The notes under the pieces are model-generated. The model worked only from the letters and a program-made list of their open reading frames with translations, was not told the DNA's origin and ran no database searches. From positions 183,005,309-183,069,308 of the forward strand of contig NC_077228.1 of the NCBI RefSeq assembly GCF_027887165.1: a stretch of 64,000 nt of DNA, written 5' to 3'. The stretch comes from Monodelphis domestica (taxonomy: Eukaryota; Chordata; Mammalia; Didelphimorphia; Didelphidae). Below are positions 47,582-59,735 of this stretch, piece after piece. Both the position numbers and the translations under genes were made by a program. Each line of letters opens with the position of its first letter. Position 1 is the first letter of the stretch.

Positions 47582-47815
47582 CATACATATACATATACAT
47601 ATACATATATATAATATATATAATATACAGTATATAATATACAGTATATATATAAGGGTTTAAAAAAAAGAAATAACTTGACTGGCATCGATGGCATCGA
47701 TGGGCAAGTCACTTGACCCCCATTGCCTAGCCCTTACCACTCTTCTGCCTTGGAGCCAATACACAGTATTGATTCCAAGACAGACAGAAGGTAAGGGTTT
47801 AAAAAAAAACAAAAA
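47232..47815 (+). repeat. Cluster of at least three SINE segments around a TA microsatellite
   Basis: A first SINE head (47232-47340), a second head and body (47355-47518), TA/CATA simple repeats (47519-47650), and a third SINE tail (47695-47815) are joined. The second and third parts look like one SINE split or duplicated at the microsatellite. The cluster sits inside a putative LTR. Confidence 0.75.
47519..47650. repeat. TA/CATA microsatellite
   Basis: About 57 bp of pure TA followed by imperfect CATA and TATAAT repeats inside a SINE cluster. Confidence 0.95.
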
Positions 47816-48689
47816 ACCTTTGTCTCCAACTTTTGACCATTTCTTTAAATGTTAATTTGCTTGAATGTGTAAAATAAATCTATTATATTTTCTAATAAGT
47901 CAAGAGTCTTTCTGTCCCTCAATCAGTTTACACAGTCAGCCAGTCAAGTCTGTCTTGGGGACCCAAGATATGGCAGCATCTCTCTCTGTAAATTTTGGGG
48001 GGCATTTGTCTTAGGTCAATGACTTCATACAGTGCCTCACATTTCTCTCTCAATAAATACATTACATTTGAATTAATGACTTCCCGGTTCCTTGAATAGT
48101 GGTTAAAGAGGGTGTACTTTGAAATTTTCAAGGCCCCCTTAAATTCCCGCTTTGCACAAACAGAAGAGATTGGATAGGAGACAGGAAGGCTACTGTCACG
48201 GGGGAGGGGCCTAAGTAGAGAGAACCTGTATATGTGAGAGCTTATGAAAGCAGAGATGATGACAAGATTTGACAAGAGACTGGACATGGGAGATGAGTGA
48301 GAGGAAGAAGTCGGGGGATGACAGCAAGGTTGAGATCTCGGGTGGCTAGAAGGAAGGTGGTACCTTTGTCAGAAGCAGTGAAACTGGGAGAGAATTGGGG
48401 GGGGGGGAGATGAGGTTCTTTTTAGACCTATCAAGTTTGAGGTGCCTATGAGGTCATCCAAGTCAAGACATCACAAGAAAGCTGATGCTCACAGGAGAGG
48501 TCAGAAATAAGACATTTAGATCTGGGAATCATCTCATAGAAATAATTGAAGACATGTGCCATGACACCTGGTGAGATCACCTAGAGAGACAGCATAAAGG
48601 TAAAAAGAGGGCCGCCCAGGACTGAGACCTGATCTGTCAGGGAACATTCCAGCAGGTCATATCTACCAAGCCAGACTTGATTAGCCAGC

Positions 48690-48890
48690 ATTTATAGAGT
48701 TTTTAAAGGTCTGCCAATGTCATCATTTGATTCTCGCAACAATCCTGTGAGGCAGATTTCTTAATATCCCTACTTTACAAATAAAGAAACTGAGGCAGGT
48801 AGTGAGCAAATGGCTAGTAAGTGCCTGAGATGGAATTTTGAACTCTGGTCATCCTGCCTCCACAGTCCAGCAATCACTGTATCACTAGTT
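48690..48890 (-). repeat. MIR-like SINE
   Basis: 'caacaatcctgtgaggcag', 'ataaagaaactgaggcaggt', then 'gaactctggtcatcctgcc': reverse MIR. Confidence 0.7.
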
Positions 48891-49064
48891 AGAAAGACTA
48901 ATAAATTCATTGGGTGTCTATTGTCCAAGGACCAATTTAATTAAATGCAGTAGGCTTGGTTACCAGGTAATGGGGTGGAGGGTGGGGGTGTTCTCTAGCT
49001 ATATCAGTTCATGAAATTCTCAAGGTGAAATGAGGGTGGGAAGGAGGACATTACAGCCTGTAGA

Positions 49065-49320
49065 AGTCTGAAGGCAGCTAGGCTCTATATGCTATATAGA
49101 CTATACTAGACTAAAGCCAGGAAGACTCGAGTTTCAACCTGGCCTCAGATACTTAATTGCTATGTGACACTGAACAAGCCATTTAACCTCTGTTTGCCTT
49201 AATCCACTAGAGAAGGAAATGGCAAACCACTTCAGTATCTTTGCCAAGAAAATCCCACTGACAGAATGGTCTACTGGGTCACAAAGATGCAGGCACAACT
49301 GAAGAAGCCTGAAAAGTCGT
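49065..49320 (+). repeat. Second marsupial SINE type (long 3' end)
   Basis: Has the tRNA-like head but a different tail: 'gagaaggaaatggcaaaccac', 'ctttgccaagaaaatccc', 'cacaaagatgcaggcacaac'. The same tail type is seen at 50820-50912. Confidence 0.75.
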
Positions 49321-49561
49321 TATCATTGATATCTTGCCAATGATCACTGACTGCCACAATGATAACCAATCCCACTATAATTCAAAGATTTAGGAGCAAG
49401 ACTGTTTTTTAATTAACTTAAAGTTACTGATAAAAGGAGCACCAGGCCCAGAGTCAGGAGAACCTATGTTCAAATCTGACCTCTGACATTTTCTAGCTGT
49501 GTGACCCAGAGCAAATGGCTTAACCCCAATTGCCTAGTCCTTACTGCAATTCTGTCTTTTG

Positions 49562-49742
49562 TTTTTTTAAACCCTCATCTTCTGCCTTATGTAGTATTGG
49601 TTCTAAGGCAGAAGAGCGGTAAGGTCTAGGCAATGGGGGTCAAGAGACTTGCCCAGGGTCACACAGCTAGAAAGTATCTGAAGTATTTGAACCCAGGACC
49701 TCCCACCTGACTCCCAATCCACTGAGCCACCCAGATGCCCCT
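49562..49742 (-). repeat. Marsupial SINE
   Basis: Reverse copy from 'aaaccctcatcttctgcc' to 'gagccacccagatgccc'. A plus-strand SINE fragment (about 49435-49560) abuts it on the left. Confidence 0.85.
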
Positions 49743-50671
49743 GCTCTTCCGTCTTAGACCCAATACATACTCCTGATTCTAAAAGAGAAATGCGTTTTGG
49801 TTTTTTTAAAGTTATTGATAGTCTAAAACTATAGGAGGGAGTTTGGGAATGGGAAAAGACCAATCAATCCCAGAATGACTGTGATACCACTTTTATTTTT
49901 CAGGTGACCACCATTATTTCCCAAAGTACCAATGTCCCTTCATCTAAATAAGACCAACAAGTCTTCTCTCCCTCCTTCTCATGCCTTTCTCTCTTCCAGA
50001 GGGGTCTGTTGCTGTAGTTTCTTGTTCAGTCAGTCATGTAGAGCTGCAGCCAATTCCAGATTTAGATTGGGAATGTCTAGAACCAGCTATCAGCAGTCAG
50101 GGCAAGGAGGTGCCCGTGCACTGATTTCTCCGTGCCAGCATGGCCACTGTCCCATTTATACTTTTTCTGGGCCCTAGGCTTCTAAGAAAGGGTCAACCCC
50201 ATCTCCTCCCCCTCAACTTCCCAATCTGTTTTCTCAAAATGATGTTCTTCTCACCTAGAGCTGCTCTACTTGGCCAGAGCCATCTACAGCACACAGCTGC
50301 TCATATTTATGGTGTCAGTGGAGGGAGAACTACACCAGAAGCAAAATTTCCTTATTTTAACAGGATAAGGACCATAGATTTGGAACAAAGAACATTAGAG
50401 GTTTTTCTAGTCCAATACCTCATTTTATTTCTCACTGTCTTAGCCTAGGTTCTGTAATTCTTGTACTGAACACATTTAGCATCCCAGGCTGGGCAAATAC
50501 TGCCCTGGAGGGCTTTGTCTTGCCCCCAATAGATCTGCAGGCCCTTACTGCTACCACATTTCTTTAGTCTTTTGGGGTATTCCTAAATGCTAGGGTTCTC
50601 CCTCCCCCTTTGTCCCCCTCTCATGGAAAAAGGCCTGGGGGGTTTATTTGTTTACCAATAGGGGAGTTAAG

Positions 50672-50912
50672 GGGAGAGCTAAGTGGCCAGCAATGGATAG
50701 GGCACTGGGTCTGGAGTCAGAAAAAGCAGAGTTCAAATCTGACCTCAGACTTTTATTAGTTGTGTGACCTTGGGCAAGTCACTTAATTCCAGCCTGCATA
50801 AAACTGGAGAAGGAAAGGCAAAGCTCTCCAGCATCTTTGCCAAGAAAACCCCGAGGACAATTGGTCCACATGATCACAAAGAATCGGGACACAAATAAAC
50901 AACTGAACAAAA
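50672..50912 (+). repeat. Second marsupial SINE type (long 3' end)
   Basis: 'gagctaagtggccagcaatgg' head, 'ctggagaaggaaaggcaaag', 'ctttgccaagaaaacccc' and 'cgggacacaaataaacaactg' tail. Confidence 0.78.
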
Positions 50913-51727
50913 GGATGCTATGATCTCACAAAAAGATTTGAGGTTCAACTACACTTTCAGATCAATCTCCAGAAATAAGTTCAAGTCAACAAACATTTAC
51001 TAACATGGAAAGGTCCAAGTGCTTCAATGGATGCTGAATTATTAGTTTTACTTGAAATAAAGATTTTTATCCTTTCTTTTGTCTTGTGGATTAAAAAAAA
51101 ATGCACTAACTCAATAGAAGCAGCTTAGTCCTTGGAGAACATCTTAAATTCATGTCCTTCTAGTGTTATCAGACTTAACATGCAGAAGGCACAGAGGATA
51201 GAGACTGCCCTCAAAGAATTTACTTTCTACTGGGTTATACAATTGAAATCTATTCTTTGTTCTTCCTCTAAATAAAAGGATTTTAAAGAAAGTACCCATT
51301 TCTCTAAGTAAACTAACAAGGTCAAATAGAAAGGGAATCAGATTTATTCTGCTAAGCCCCCAGATGGCAGAACTAGAAATAGCAGAAAGAGAAAATTTTA
51401 GGCTTGATATAAAGGAAAGATATCCAAATTTGTTGAATTAGTTGCTTGAAAAAATAAGCCTTCAGTAACTCTCTTTGATTAACTGTCCCAGAGAACTTTA
51501 TTTATGCACATGAAATAGAATATGGATAAGCTCTGGAAAGATGACTTTAAAAATGACCTTTTTTATCACCATTTTTTTTACCTCAAAGATGCATTTTCAC
51601 TGTTTTCATGGATAGAGTCTTAGATTAGTGTTCAATTGATTTCCTCGCTGAGCCAGGCTTGCCCTCATCCTTAAAATGAGTGTTATTTTGTTTTCATTTT
51701 TTAAAATTTAAGCCTTTTTCCTTTCTT

Positions 51728-51915
51728 TTTTGTTTTTAATCCTTACCTTCCCTGCAGGAGAATTGATACTGGGTATTCATTTCAAGACAGAGAGTTCATA
51801 AAGTATAGGCAATTGGGCTTAAGTGACTTGCCCAAGGTCACAAAACTAGGAATGTCTGGGGCAGGGGCCAGATCCAGGCTCTCCAGACTCTAGGCCTGGC
51901 ACTCTTAGCTGCCTC
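51728..51915 (-). repeat. Marsupial SINE, diverged
   Basis: Reverse copy: 'aatccttaccttccctgc', then 'gggcttaagtgacttgcc', ending near 'cactcttagctgcctc'. Confidence 0.75.
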
Positions 51916-52639
51916 TTAGCCTTTCTTTTACAGACTGAATGAAGCTATCCAGATCCATTATTTTTAAGGAATCTAACTCAAGACTATTTCTTATGACCTA
52001 GAGAAGCCCTTCTCAGATTCTAGGAATTCAGAAGCACTGTGGCATATCAATAATAACCAATAATTTAGTCCTATGTAGATAACTTTGTGGACTGGGTTGA
52101 CAGCTTTTATATGTCTGTGTATATATATAGATAAAACTATTTCCCCTTTTCACAAATATTTTTCAATACATGCACACATTCGTTTTCTTTTATTTCCTAA
52201 CTTTTAACCTGACTGATTCAATGCAAGAGGCACTTGTTATCAGGGAACTGGAGACTCTAGAAGTAGAAGTTATTTACTCAATGCTAGATCTTCTAAAAGT
52301 CTCATTCTTCATCTCCATCCCACTCATCCAAGGTTAAGGGCTGACCATCTCACAGGCCCAGCATCATATAACCATCAAAGGTAAAACAAAACACTCATAA
52401 AGTGGTCGGGCTAGGCCAGAGGAATTAGTTTGTCCCAGTATTTTGCTCACCAGTTTATTCTTTGTTTTGAGGAAGAGTACAATGTGGAAGAAGAGGGCAT
52501 ACAAGAGGAAATGACTTGACTTAAAAAAAAAAAGCATCCATAAAACTTTAAACAAAAGGTTTCTAAGATGAAAACACTAGGAAAAGCCCAACCCTATGGG
52601 AAAGATTAGGCTGTTTTGGATTTGAATGCATTAAGTTTC

Positions 52640-52935
52640 TGCCTGCTTATTTTTAGCAGGACCATTTGCTTGGGAATGGAGGCTTGCTGACTTGACTAGT
52701 TGCCAAAACAGTTGTCCCCGCCCCCAGACTGTCACACCATTCATGGCTTACTAAATTAGAAGGAATGCCCCCAAGAGGCAGAGTACCACACAAAGCCCTG
52801 GAGCTCCCCACCAGAAGTCTCTCCATTCCAGAAAACACATTTTTAAAAGCAATCCACTGCCTTCGGCTACACTCAAGTATTAAACTGGCAAACGAACGAA
52901 GCATAAGAGTTGGTGACTGAGCCAATATGGCTGGT
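52640..52935 (-). promoter_or_regulatory. Candidate muscle-type enhancer or alternative promoter upstream of AKAP1
   Basis: A repeat-free segment about 11 kb upstream of the AKAP1 start. It contains a perfect MEF2 consensus (52647-52656, ttatttttag), three M-CAT/TEAD words (ggaatg 52673-52678 and 52762-52767; cattcc 52824-52829), an SP1-type GC box (52716-52725) and a CArG-like ccaatatgg (52922-52930). Motif clustering alone is weak evidence, and short motifs occur by chance. A 90-residue minus-strand ORF (52925-52653) covers it but resembles no protein I know. Confidence 0.35.
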
Positions 52936-53699
52936 GAGTTACTGTCAAAACCTACAAATTCTGGTGACTGTGGGACCTCTGACCAGTAAATAGCCAGGAT
53001 TAAGGATTAAAGAGTGATCATTCTGGCCCAGTGGCAGCCTGGGCAAATTTAAGGGGAAGCACTTTCTATTTTGTGCTCTAAACTAGTTGTCAGATATTAA
53101 AAACAGGTCCCCTTCACCCCCTACTAGTCTCAGGGCACAAGTTTGTGTCCAGAGGCTCTCCCAAGTACCCAAGAGTAGAAAGATGTTCTATAGCCTGGCC
53201 AGTGGAATACTAACTATCTTTTAGAACAGATCAGGAGGTTATTTTCTTCTTTAAAACTTGGCAGGATTACTACTACTTTGTTAAACTTAATAATTTTTTG
53301 CTCAAAAAACAACAGGAGTTCAGTTTCATAAGCAGAAGATAAATGATAAAAAGTGGGCATAATGACCTCACATGTATAATTAATATCATATTGTTGGCCT
53401 TCTCAAGCAGTTACCTTTCTGGGCCTATTTTTTTTCTCCAATGTTCTAGTCTGGTTCTGATTCCGTGGTTCTAAAATACCATGTTCTAGTGTCTCTTGTC
53501 AATATTTATTTTCAGAGGACAATAACCTCAACTTGAACTGTAAATCACAGCATCAGTGTAGCTTTTCCTGAAAAAAAACTAGGAGAACCAAATTTCCAAA
53601 TGTTAAATTTGAAGGTCAAGCCACCAGTATGGACTAGTTGAACTAATGCTGGAAAAGAAGAGTGGTATCAAGGAGTCTTTCTTTCACATTCTTCATGAA

Positions 53700-53825
53700 G
53701 CACACTTACCAGTTTCCTCATCTGTAAAACAGGGATAAGACTTCTAGTATTTAACTCACCAGATTGTTGGAGAGAATTAAATGAGATAATGTACAAGAAC
53801 ACTTAAAGTATTACTTAATTGCTAG
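53700..53825 (+). repeat. MIR-like 3' fragment
   Basis: 'gtttcctcatctgtaaaacagg' and 'gaattaaatgagataatgtac' form the plus-strand end of a MIR. Confidence 0.75.
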
Positions 53826-54222
53826 CTATCAGTCCTTGAAGACCTGTCAAAAATGAAAATATTCCATCTACAACTAAGAGCTGTTGGTAAGACTGTTACT
53901 CAATTTGGATACATTGTTATATCTAGTAGACTAAATTGGCTACCAAAGTTTAGAAGTTTGTGCATTTCAGCATCCCATTAGGGATTACCAGTTAAATAAC
54001 ATTCATTCAGCAGATAGATATTCAAATTCCTGCTATGCACAAAGTATTACTGTGGGAACTGGTTCCTGTTTACCATGAATCTAATGTCCATTAGTGGATT
54101 AAATACATACAAATAATGACAACACAAGGCATTATACAGCAATAAGACCAGGAGTACAACGTAGAGAACTTAGTTTGGGAGTCTGAACACAGTTTAAAGC
54201 CAGGCTTTACTGCTTACTCCTT

Positions 54223-54243
54223 GGGGGGGGGGGGGGGGGGGGG
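54223..54243. repeat. Homopolymer of 21 G
   Basis: A run of 21 consecutive G followed by cgcggggcgg, the most G-dense spot in the window. Confidence 0.95.
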
Positions 54244-54927
54244 CGCGGGGCGGCTTGGCCAAGGTGGTCACTTGAATTTCAGTTTCTTCATCTGTGACTG
54301 AGGTTAGATTTTTACCACTATGGTCTTTTCCAGACTCAATTATGATTCATCTAAGAGGAAGGTAAAAGTACTAGCAGAGTTTACATACCACACTAGAATG
54401 ATTAGGGAAGACTTCCTAAGAGGTAGGATCTGGGATGAGGCTTTTTAAAGGAAAGATAAGTTTTTAATAGAATTGGGGGGATAGGGGAGAGAAAGAAGGG
54501 AAATTGGCTACAATATTCCAGGTTATTTTTAATGGTTAAAAGATACATAAGTCAGAACAGAACACCTCTCAAGTACCAATTAGAACAAAAGAGTCAGAGA
54601 AAATTGGAACAACCAAAGTAATATTGAGGACCAAAGTGTAAAAAACCTTGAATGTCAAGCTAAAAAGTTTAATCTTCATTCTAAAGGCAACCAGAAACAG
54701 TGAAGAGTTGTAATCAAGGGAAGTAAGAGTATATTCCAAGTAAATCATTATCTAAACCCTTGTGTGCAGAGTGAACCCATGAAAAATAATATATTATGTA
54801 CCCTCAAGGCAAAACTGTTGCAAATCCTTCTCCTTTAAGGAGACATTCTAGAAGACAGTCAGTAGACAAACACAAATAATAATAAATGAAACAAAGCAAA
54901 CCACTTCCTTAGCAGCAGATGCCTCCT

Positions 54928-55080
54928 ACCTTGCTGGAGACGGTGTCAGATCCTAGCCACTGAGCTCGGGGATGCCACGTGTGGGCCCCTTACCCCCAGC
55001 CATATGGCTGTGGGCTGCCGCCCAGGCCAGTGTTTAGATTGCCAGAGCCATGCCTCAGGTTTATATGGGGACTCCAAGAG
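54928..55080 (-). promoter_or_regulatory. Candidate TATA promoter with a non-coding first exon for AKAP1
   Basis: On the minus strand a TATA-like box (catataaac, 55066-55058) is followed about 100 bp later by a good splice donor, cagcaag|gtagga (exon end 54930). The segment is more GC-rich than its surroundings and free of repeats, with an E-box cacgtg at 54976-54981. This arrangement would suit a short alternative 5' UTR exon spliced to the acceptor at 41733. The evidence is positional and motif-based only. Confidence 0.3.
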
Positions 55081-58007
55081 CAAGCCTGGTGTTCAGAGTA
55101 CAAAAGGGGCCCTAATAAACTGACTTGTATTAACATCTTTTAAAGTTCCAAATTAGCTCACAGTGGGGCTGTGATGCTGGTTACACCCTATTGTTTCCAC
55201 ACCCTTGATTATGATCACCTAGGAAAGACAGCCACACAGCCTCCTACAGTCTCTAGCCTGTCCTGTTAGGGTGTTATGCTGAACTATAAATTCGCTCTAT
55301 TCACAACAGCCAGGCACCCATTTCTCAGAAGCTATAGACAGCCTAATTTACCATTTAGAGTGCTCCTCAGCTTGGGCCCAAGATTAATCTGGAGGGATGG
55401 TCTCGGTAGCAGAGCTTGAACAGTTAAATGTCTGTACCACTAACACCCTAGCAGATGGAGATCTCAGACACTGAGAAGTTCTAGGTAAAGTATAGTTGAT
55501 GTGATCTGGAGACTACAGTACTCTTTCTACACAACCATTTCTGAACAAGACCAGGGCTCCCAAAGCTTGTGGAACTCTCTCCAGTTCAGTACTATTTAAA
55601 CTAGTAACTAAGGCAGAACTAGAACCAAAGGGTTCAAGTTAAAGGGAAGCAGATTCTAATCTCAAGAAGCAGGGAGTAGAAAGATCTAAACAGGACAGGA
55701 GATAATCTAGGATTGCAGTAAAAAAGAGATTCTTGAACTTGCCAGTATTGTAAGAATCTTTGATGTCATCTGATCAGAATATAAGATTCTAGCTAGCACA
55801 TCTATTTAAGAGAGAACATCACCATAAGAAGGCATGTTGATAATGTGGATGCTAGAGTCCAAGTCATAAGGATTTGAATTTGAATCCTGATGGCCACTCA
55901 GTATTGGTTTGACTTAGTTACTCTGACCCCTGGGGCTCATCTCCTCATATATAAATGATAAGAGCTGAGCTCAATGGCCTAAAGCATCAGTCACCTCTAA
56001 ATCCTGTTAACAATATATTCATAGGAATTAGATAGAAGGGTGAAGGCTACCCCTTTGGTAGCCTCAGAAGCAATTTAATAACTGAGTAAAAGCAACCTGG
56101 CTCCTTTATGTAGATTTTAAAATTAATATCCAATACTCCAAGTATTATATATATATGAAGTTTATTAAAATATAACTTAAAGTTAAAAAGCTAGAGAAAC
56201 AGAGAGAGCTCACCCAGCCTTGCACATGGGGAAAAAAAGAGAGAGGGAGGAGTCACCAAAACATATACAAACTTAAAAAACTCAAACATGAAAGAAGGGA
56301 AAAGGATTCCTGGGACAAGAAATGAATTCTGGGAGATGGGGTCCAAATTTTTTGAATTATACATTTTTTCTACTACATCCTCCTCTCCTAGACAGATAAT
56401 TTTTCATTCTTAAGATACACATCACAGAAAGGGACCAATACTTTCCACGAAAGTCATCTTCTACTCATTGCAGGGAAGGGAAATGGCCAGTTTTCCTTCT
56501 ATTAAGACCATCTGTTTTCAAAGAAAACACTCAGCTGGTTTCTGACAAAATTTAATTCTATACTAGCTTGCAGGATGTTTTCTGAAGTATTAAACAAGGT
56601 CTACGAAGAATTCTCATCTTCGGAATGCTCTCATGGACAGACAGGTCCATATTGGATATTCAGAATAAAGGAAACAGAGGTGTTGGTTTCTGACAATAAT
56701 GGGGGCCTAATATTTCCCAATACCAACAGGTTTAGTGCTGAAAAGGGACTATGCTAGACAGTAAAGACCTTGGGGCAGTAATTGTACAATTCTTCTGTAC
56801 TAGCCATCAAGAGTAATTTCACTGTGAAAGCTAGAGGCCAGATTGTTTAGGTGATACTACACTCTTAATAATTCTTTTCAGGGTCCAAGCAGTAAATGTA
56901 TTACATTAAGACACAAACCTATTTCCCTCTAGAGTTTTAGTGGACATGATATAAGAAAGAGCTAGCCAACTTCTTTAGACAAGTCATATGTTCCTGTTTG
57001 TGAAGTACTCTGATTTCTTGGTATTTCTCTTGTCCAATGCATAAAAGCCAGTCAATAGGGTGTTTGTTCTCCAAATTGCATGAAGACTCAAAGCACCTGG
57101 ACCCCTAATCCCCTGTACCAGCACAGTCATTGAAGGAAAGAACTCTTTCTCTACATGACAAAGGGATACCATCTATATCCTATATCCTTTAGGAAAAAAA
57201 AAATCAGACCAGACTAATAGAGACTTGAATATAATAGGCTGTCCATAACAAGTAACATAGGGTAGGAAAAAGGAGGCCTTCAATGTTTCAAGGTCCATGT
57301 GCTGAATCTGCCATCAACAAGCACCTTCCCAAAACAGGACCAATACCATACATACTCAACAGAAAGGGAAATTCAAGTTCTTGTGTGTATTTTATAAAAT
57401 CCAAGAAAAGAAGCTTCTTCTGAATTTTGTGTGAGAAAAAAATTAGTATTTGACAACAGGCATACAAATATGTCATGTTTTCTTGGCAAAGGGTAGTTTG
57501 CCAATAGCTACCACAAATCCAATTCCCAACTTTGTCCTTTTCCAGAAATTCTCCTGCTCTTTTTCTCCCACTTCCTCAAAAAACCTTCAAAAGTGGTTTG
57601 TTCTTAACAAAATTTCTCCCTTACTGGTAGGCTTATTTTCTTCCTGACCCCCAAATTCTGACCTAAATGTTTACATGGATTGGGGGCAGGCTTATTTAGT
57701 TCCTCCAACAATGATAGCAAGTAAACAGTAAGAAGGACCTGTTTTTCAGGAAGAATAATTGATTCGTACTAGTTCTTTAAAACTGCTCAGTGAAACACTC
57801 TTGGCTCCTCAGCCAACATAAACTCTGGCGGACACATAGCACCTTATATGGACAGAAGCCTCCCCCACTATCAGAAGCAGATGCAAGGGCAGCACTTCTC
57901 AATTTAAGAAAGTAAAGAAGGCAAAATGGAATAGACATGCTTTATCTTCAAACACAACCATTTTTATTGTCCAACTGTGGCGTCTTATTCTATTCCTCTG
58001 TTCTTTT

Positions 58008-58208
58008 TTTTTTTAATCCTTACCTTCCATTTTAGAATCAATACTGTATATTAGTTCCAAGGCAGATGAGTGACAAGTCCTAGGAAATAAGGGTGAAGTA
58101 ACTTCTCCAGGATCACAGAGCTGAGAAATGTAAGAAATCTGAGGTCAGATATGAACCCAGCATCCCTCTAACCATGACTCTCAATTCACTGAAACATTTA
58201 GCTGCCCC
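58008..58208 (-). repeat. Marsupial SINE, diverged
   Basis: Reverse copy: 'aatccttaccttccattt' to 'catttagctgcccc'. Confidence 0.8.
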
Positions 58209-59444
58209 CTCTCCTTTGTTTTATAGTAGTAGAAATATTTCATCTCTGCTATTCTTCAATCCTTTTGTTTTCATCAAGTTGGTTTAAATAACTTGACATA
58301 TACCAGAGACACACGCTGGGGAGGAGGAAAAAAGGAGCCTGTTGAGAATCCTGTTTTGACTTCCTTAATTCTTTCCCATAAAGCCCCAAAGATAATTTAT
58401 AGGAGGGAATCGTCTCCACACTCCTAGACTGAAGCTACTCTGGACAAAAAACAGCTCTGGACCCTTTGACTATACTCAAGGAGCACTCCTAAAGTGGGGC
58501 TTGATGGCTAAAAATAGTCACACAGCACATGCTTGTAACCTATGTCAAAGTCAGAGGACAAAGCAGAGAAGTTATTCAGAGTTATTATTCAGAGGGAGCC
58601 TGTGCTTCCTGAGAAGGATGAGAGCTGAAAACAAGTCTTCATGCAAACCTGCCTTGGTCCTAACCACTCATTTCAATGAGGAAGTAAGTACTCACACCAA
58701 GTTCCATGTGTTTTTGTAACTGCTCAGTTTTCAAAAAAAATACAAGTCAAGGATGGGAAGTTACACAGGCCAGAGACAGAAGGTAAGCCTATATAAAAAG
58801 CACAGGCCAACTCTGTTGATAAATAGAACAGTATTTTGTTACCGGCTTATAGGCTGGAAAACTGGACACCCCAAAAAATAATTCAAGAGTATAACCAAGT
58901 TGTGTAATTCTAATAACCACTCGACCCAGGAGAAGAGATGAGGAAATAGATCTTCCCCACTCCTCCCTTGGGGAAGAGAATAGAGAGGTAACCAAGTGCA
59001 TCAGAAAATTACTGATGTTAAAAACCTTGTGTTTGTTTTTTTTAATGACAACCAAGTCACTTTTCCACTTTTTCCACTCCTACATCAAGCAATCTTGAAC
59101 CTTGAGCCACCATTGCATTTTAGGGTATTATCCCTCTACCATTTGCAAGAATCCCCACACTGGCTTCTTCAAGCTTGGCACCTACCTAACTTTCAGGTAC
59201 CTGTATCTCATATGAGTAACTGAAACTAGGTATGCTGGGGACCAAGCCTGTAAACCAGATATGAAACTAAAGTTATTCATTAGGGACAGGAACTGGACTT
59301 TTTGATTTCACTTATAAGAACTCCCAAGGAAGGAAAATACCTTCCACCAATGCAAAGTGTTCCCTAGAATATTATGACTTGCTTGTCCAGTGGCATATTT
59401 CAGGATGTTGGATCCTGGACTTAAATACCCATAAAGCTATGCTG

Positions 59445-59735
59445 CCTCATACAGATACTTATGTAGTACTTTTTAAAAAGCATCATCTAATTTAAGACTT
59501 GATAATAATTGTATAAGGTTAGTACTACAGTACTGACTATATGATACTGACTATACTATACCATATTACTATGATCTTATACAGTCAATATTATTATCTC
59601 AAGGCAAACAGATGCTCAAAAAGATTAAGTGACTTGCCCATTGTCACCCAGCTTCTAAGATCAAAGGTGGACATGAGCCCAAGTCTTTTTGATTCAGTGT
59701 AGCACACTTTCCATTCATTATGCCATCTCTGAACC
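59445..59735 (-). repeat. MIR-like SINE with a local duplication
   Basis: 'gattaagtgacttgcccattg' and 'gagcccaagtctttttgattc' mark a reverse MIR. At 59525-59580 the motif 'gatactgactatac' is repeated in short tandem. Confidence 0.65.

Larger units (their letters stand above)
46285..48600 (+). mobile_element. Ancient interspersed repeat interrupted by a putative LTR and SINEs
   Basis: 'gtgcttactgtgttgtcagg', 'gcattccagctatggggac' and 'cacgaggctctatttagtac' (46300-46860), then 'agatgatgacaagatttgac' and 'gggggatgacagcaaggttg' (48250-48340), follow the order of a widespread ancient mammalian repeat whose family name I cannot assign. Between them (about 46870-48150) is foreign sequence with LTR-like features, including aaataaatcta and caataaatac near 47870 and 48050, plus the SINE cluster. 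The boundaries are uncertain. Confidence 0.4.

Noticed and set aside
52653..52925. A 90-codon minus-strand ORF as an alternative N-terminal AKAP1 exon
   Set aside because: No similarity to known AKAP1 N termini, no clear donor in the right frame, and in-frame stops precede the AKAP1 ATG in the next exon.
56150..56380. A minus-strand LTR candidate (starts tgtagtag, contains aataaac)
   Set aside because: No matching target duplication and no clear right end, so not reported as an element.
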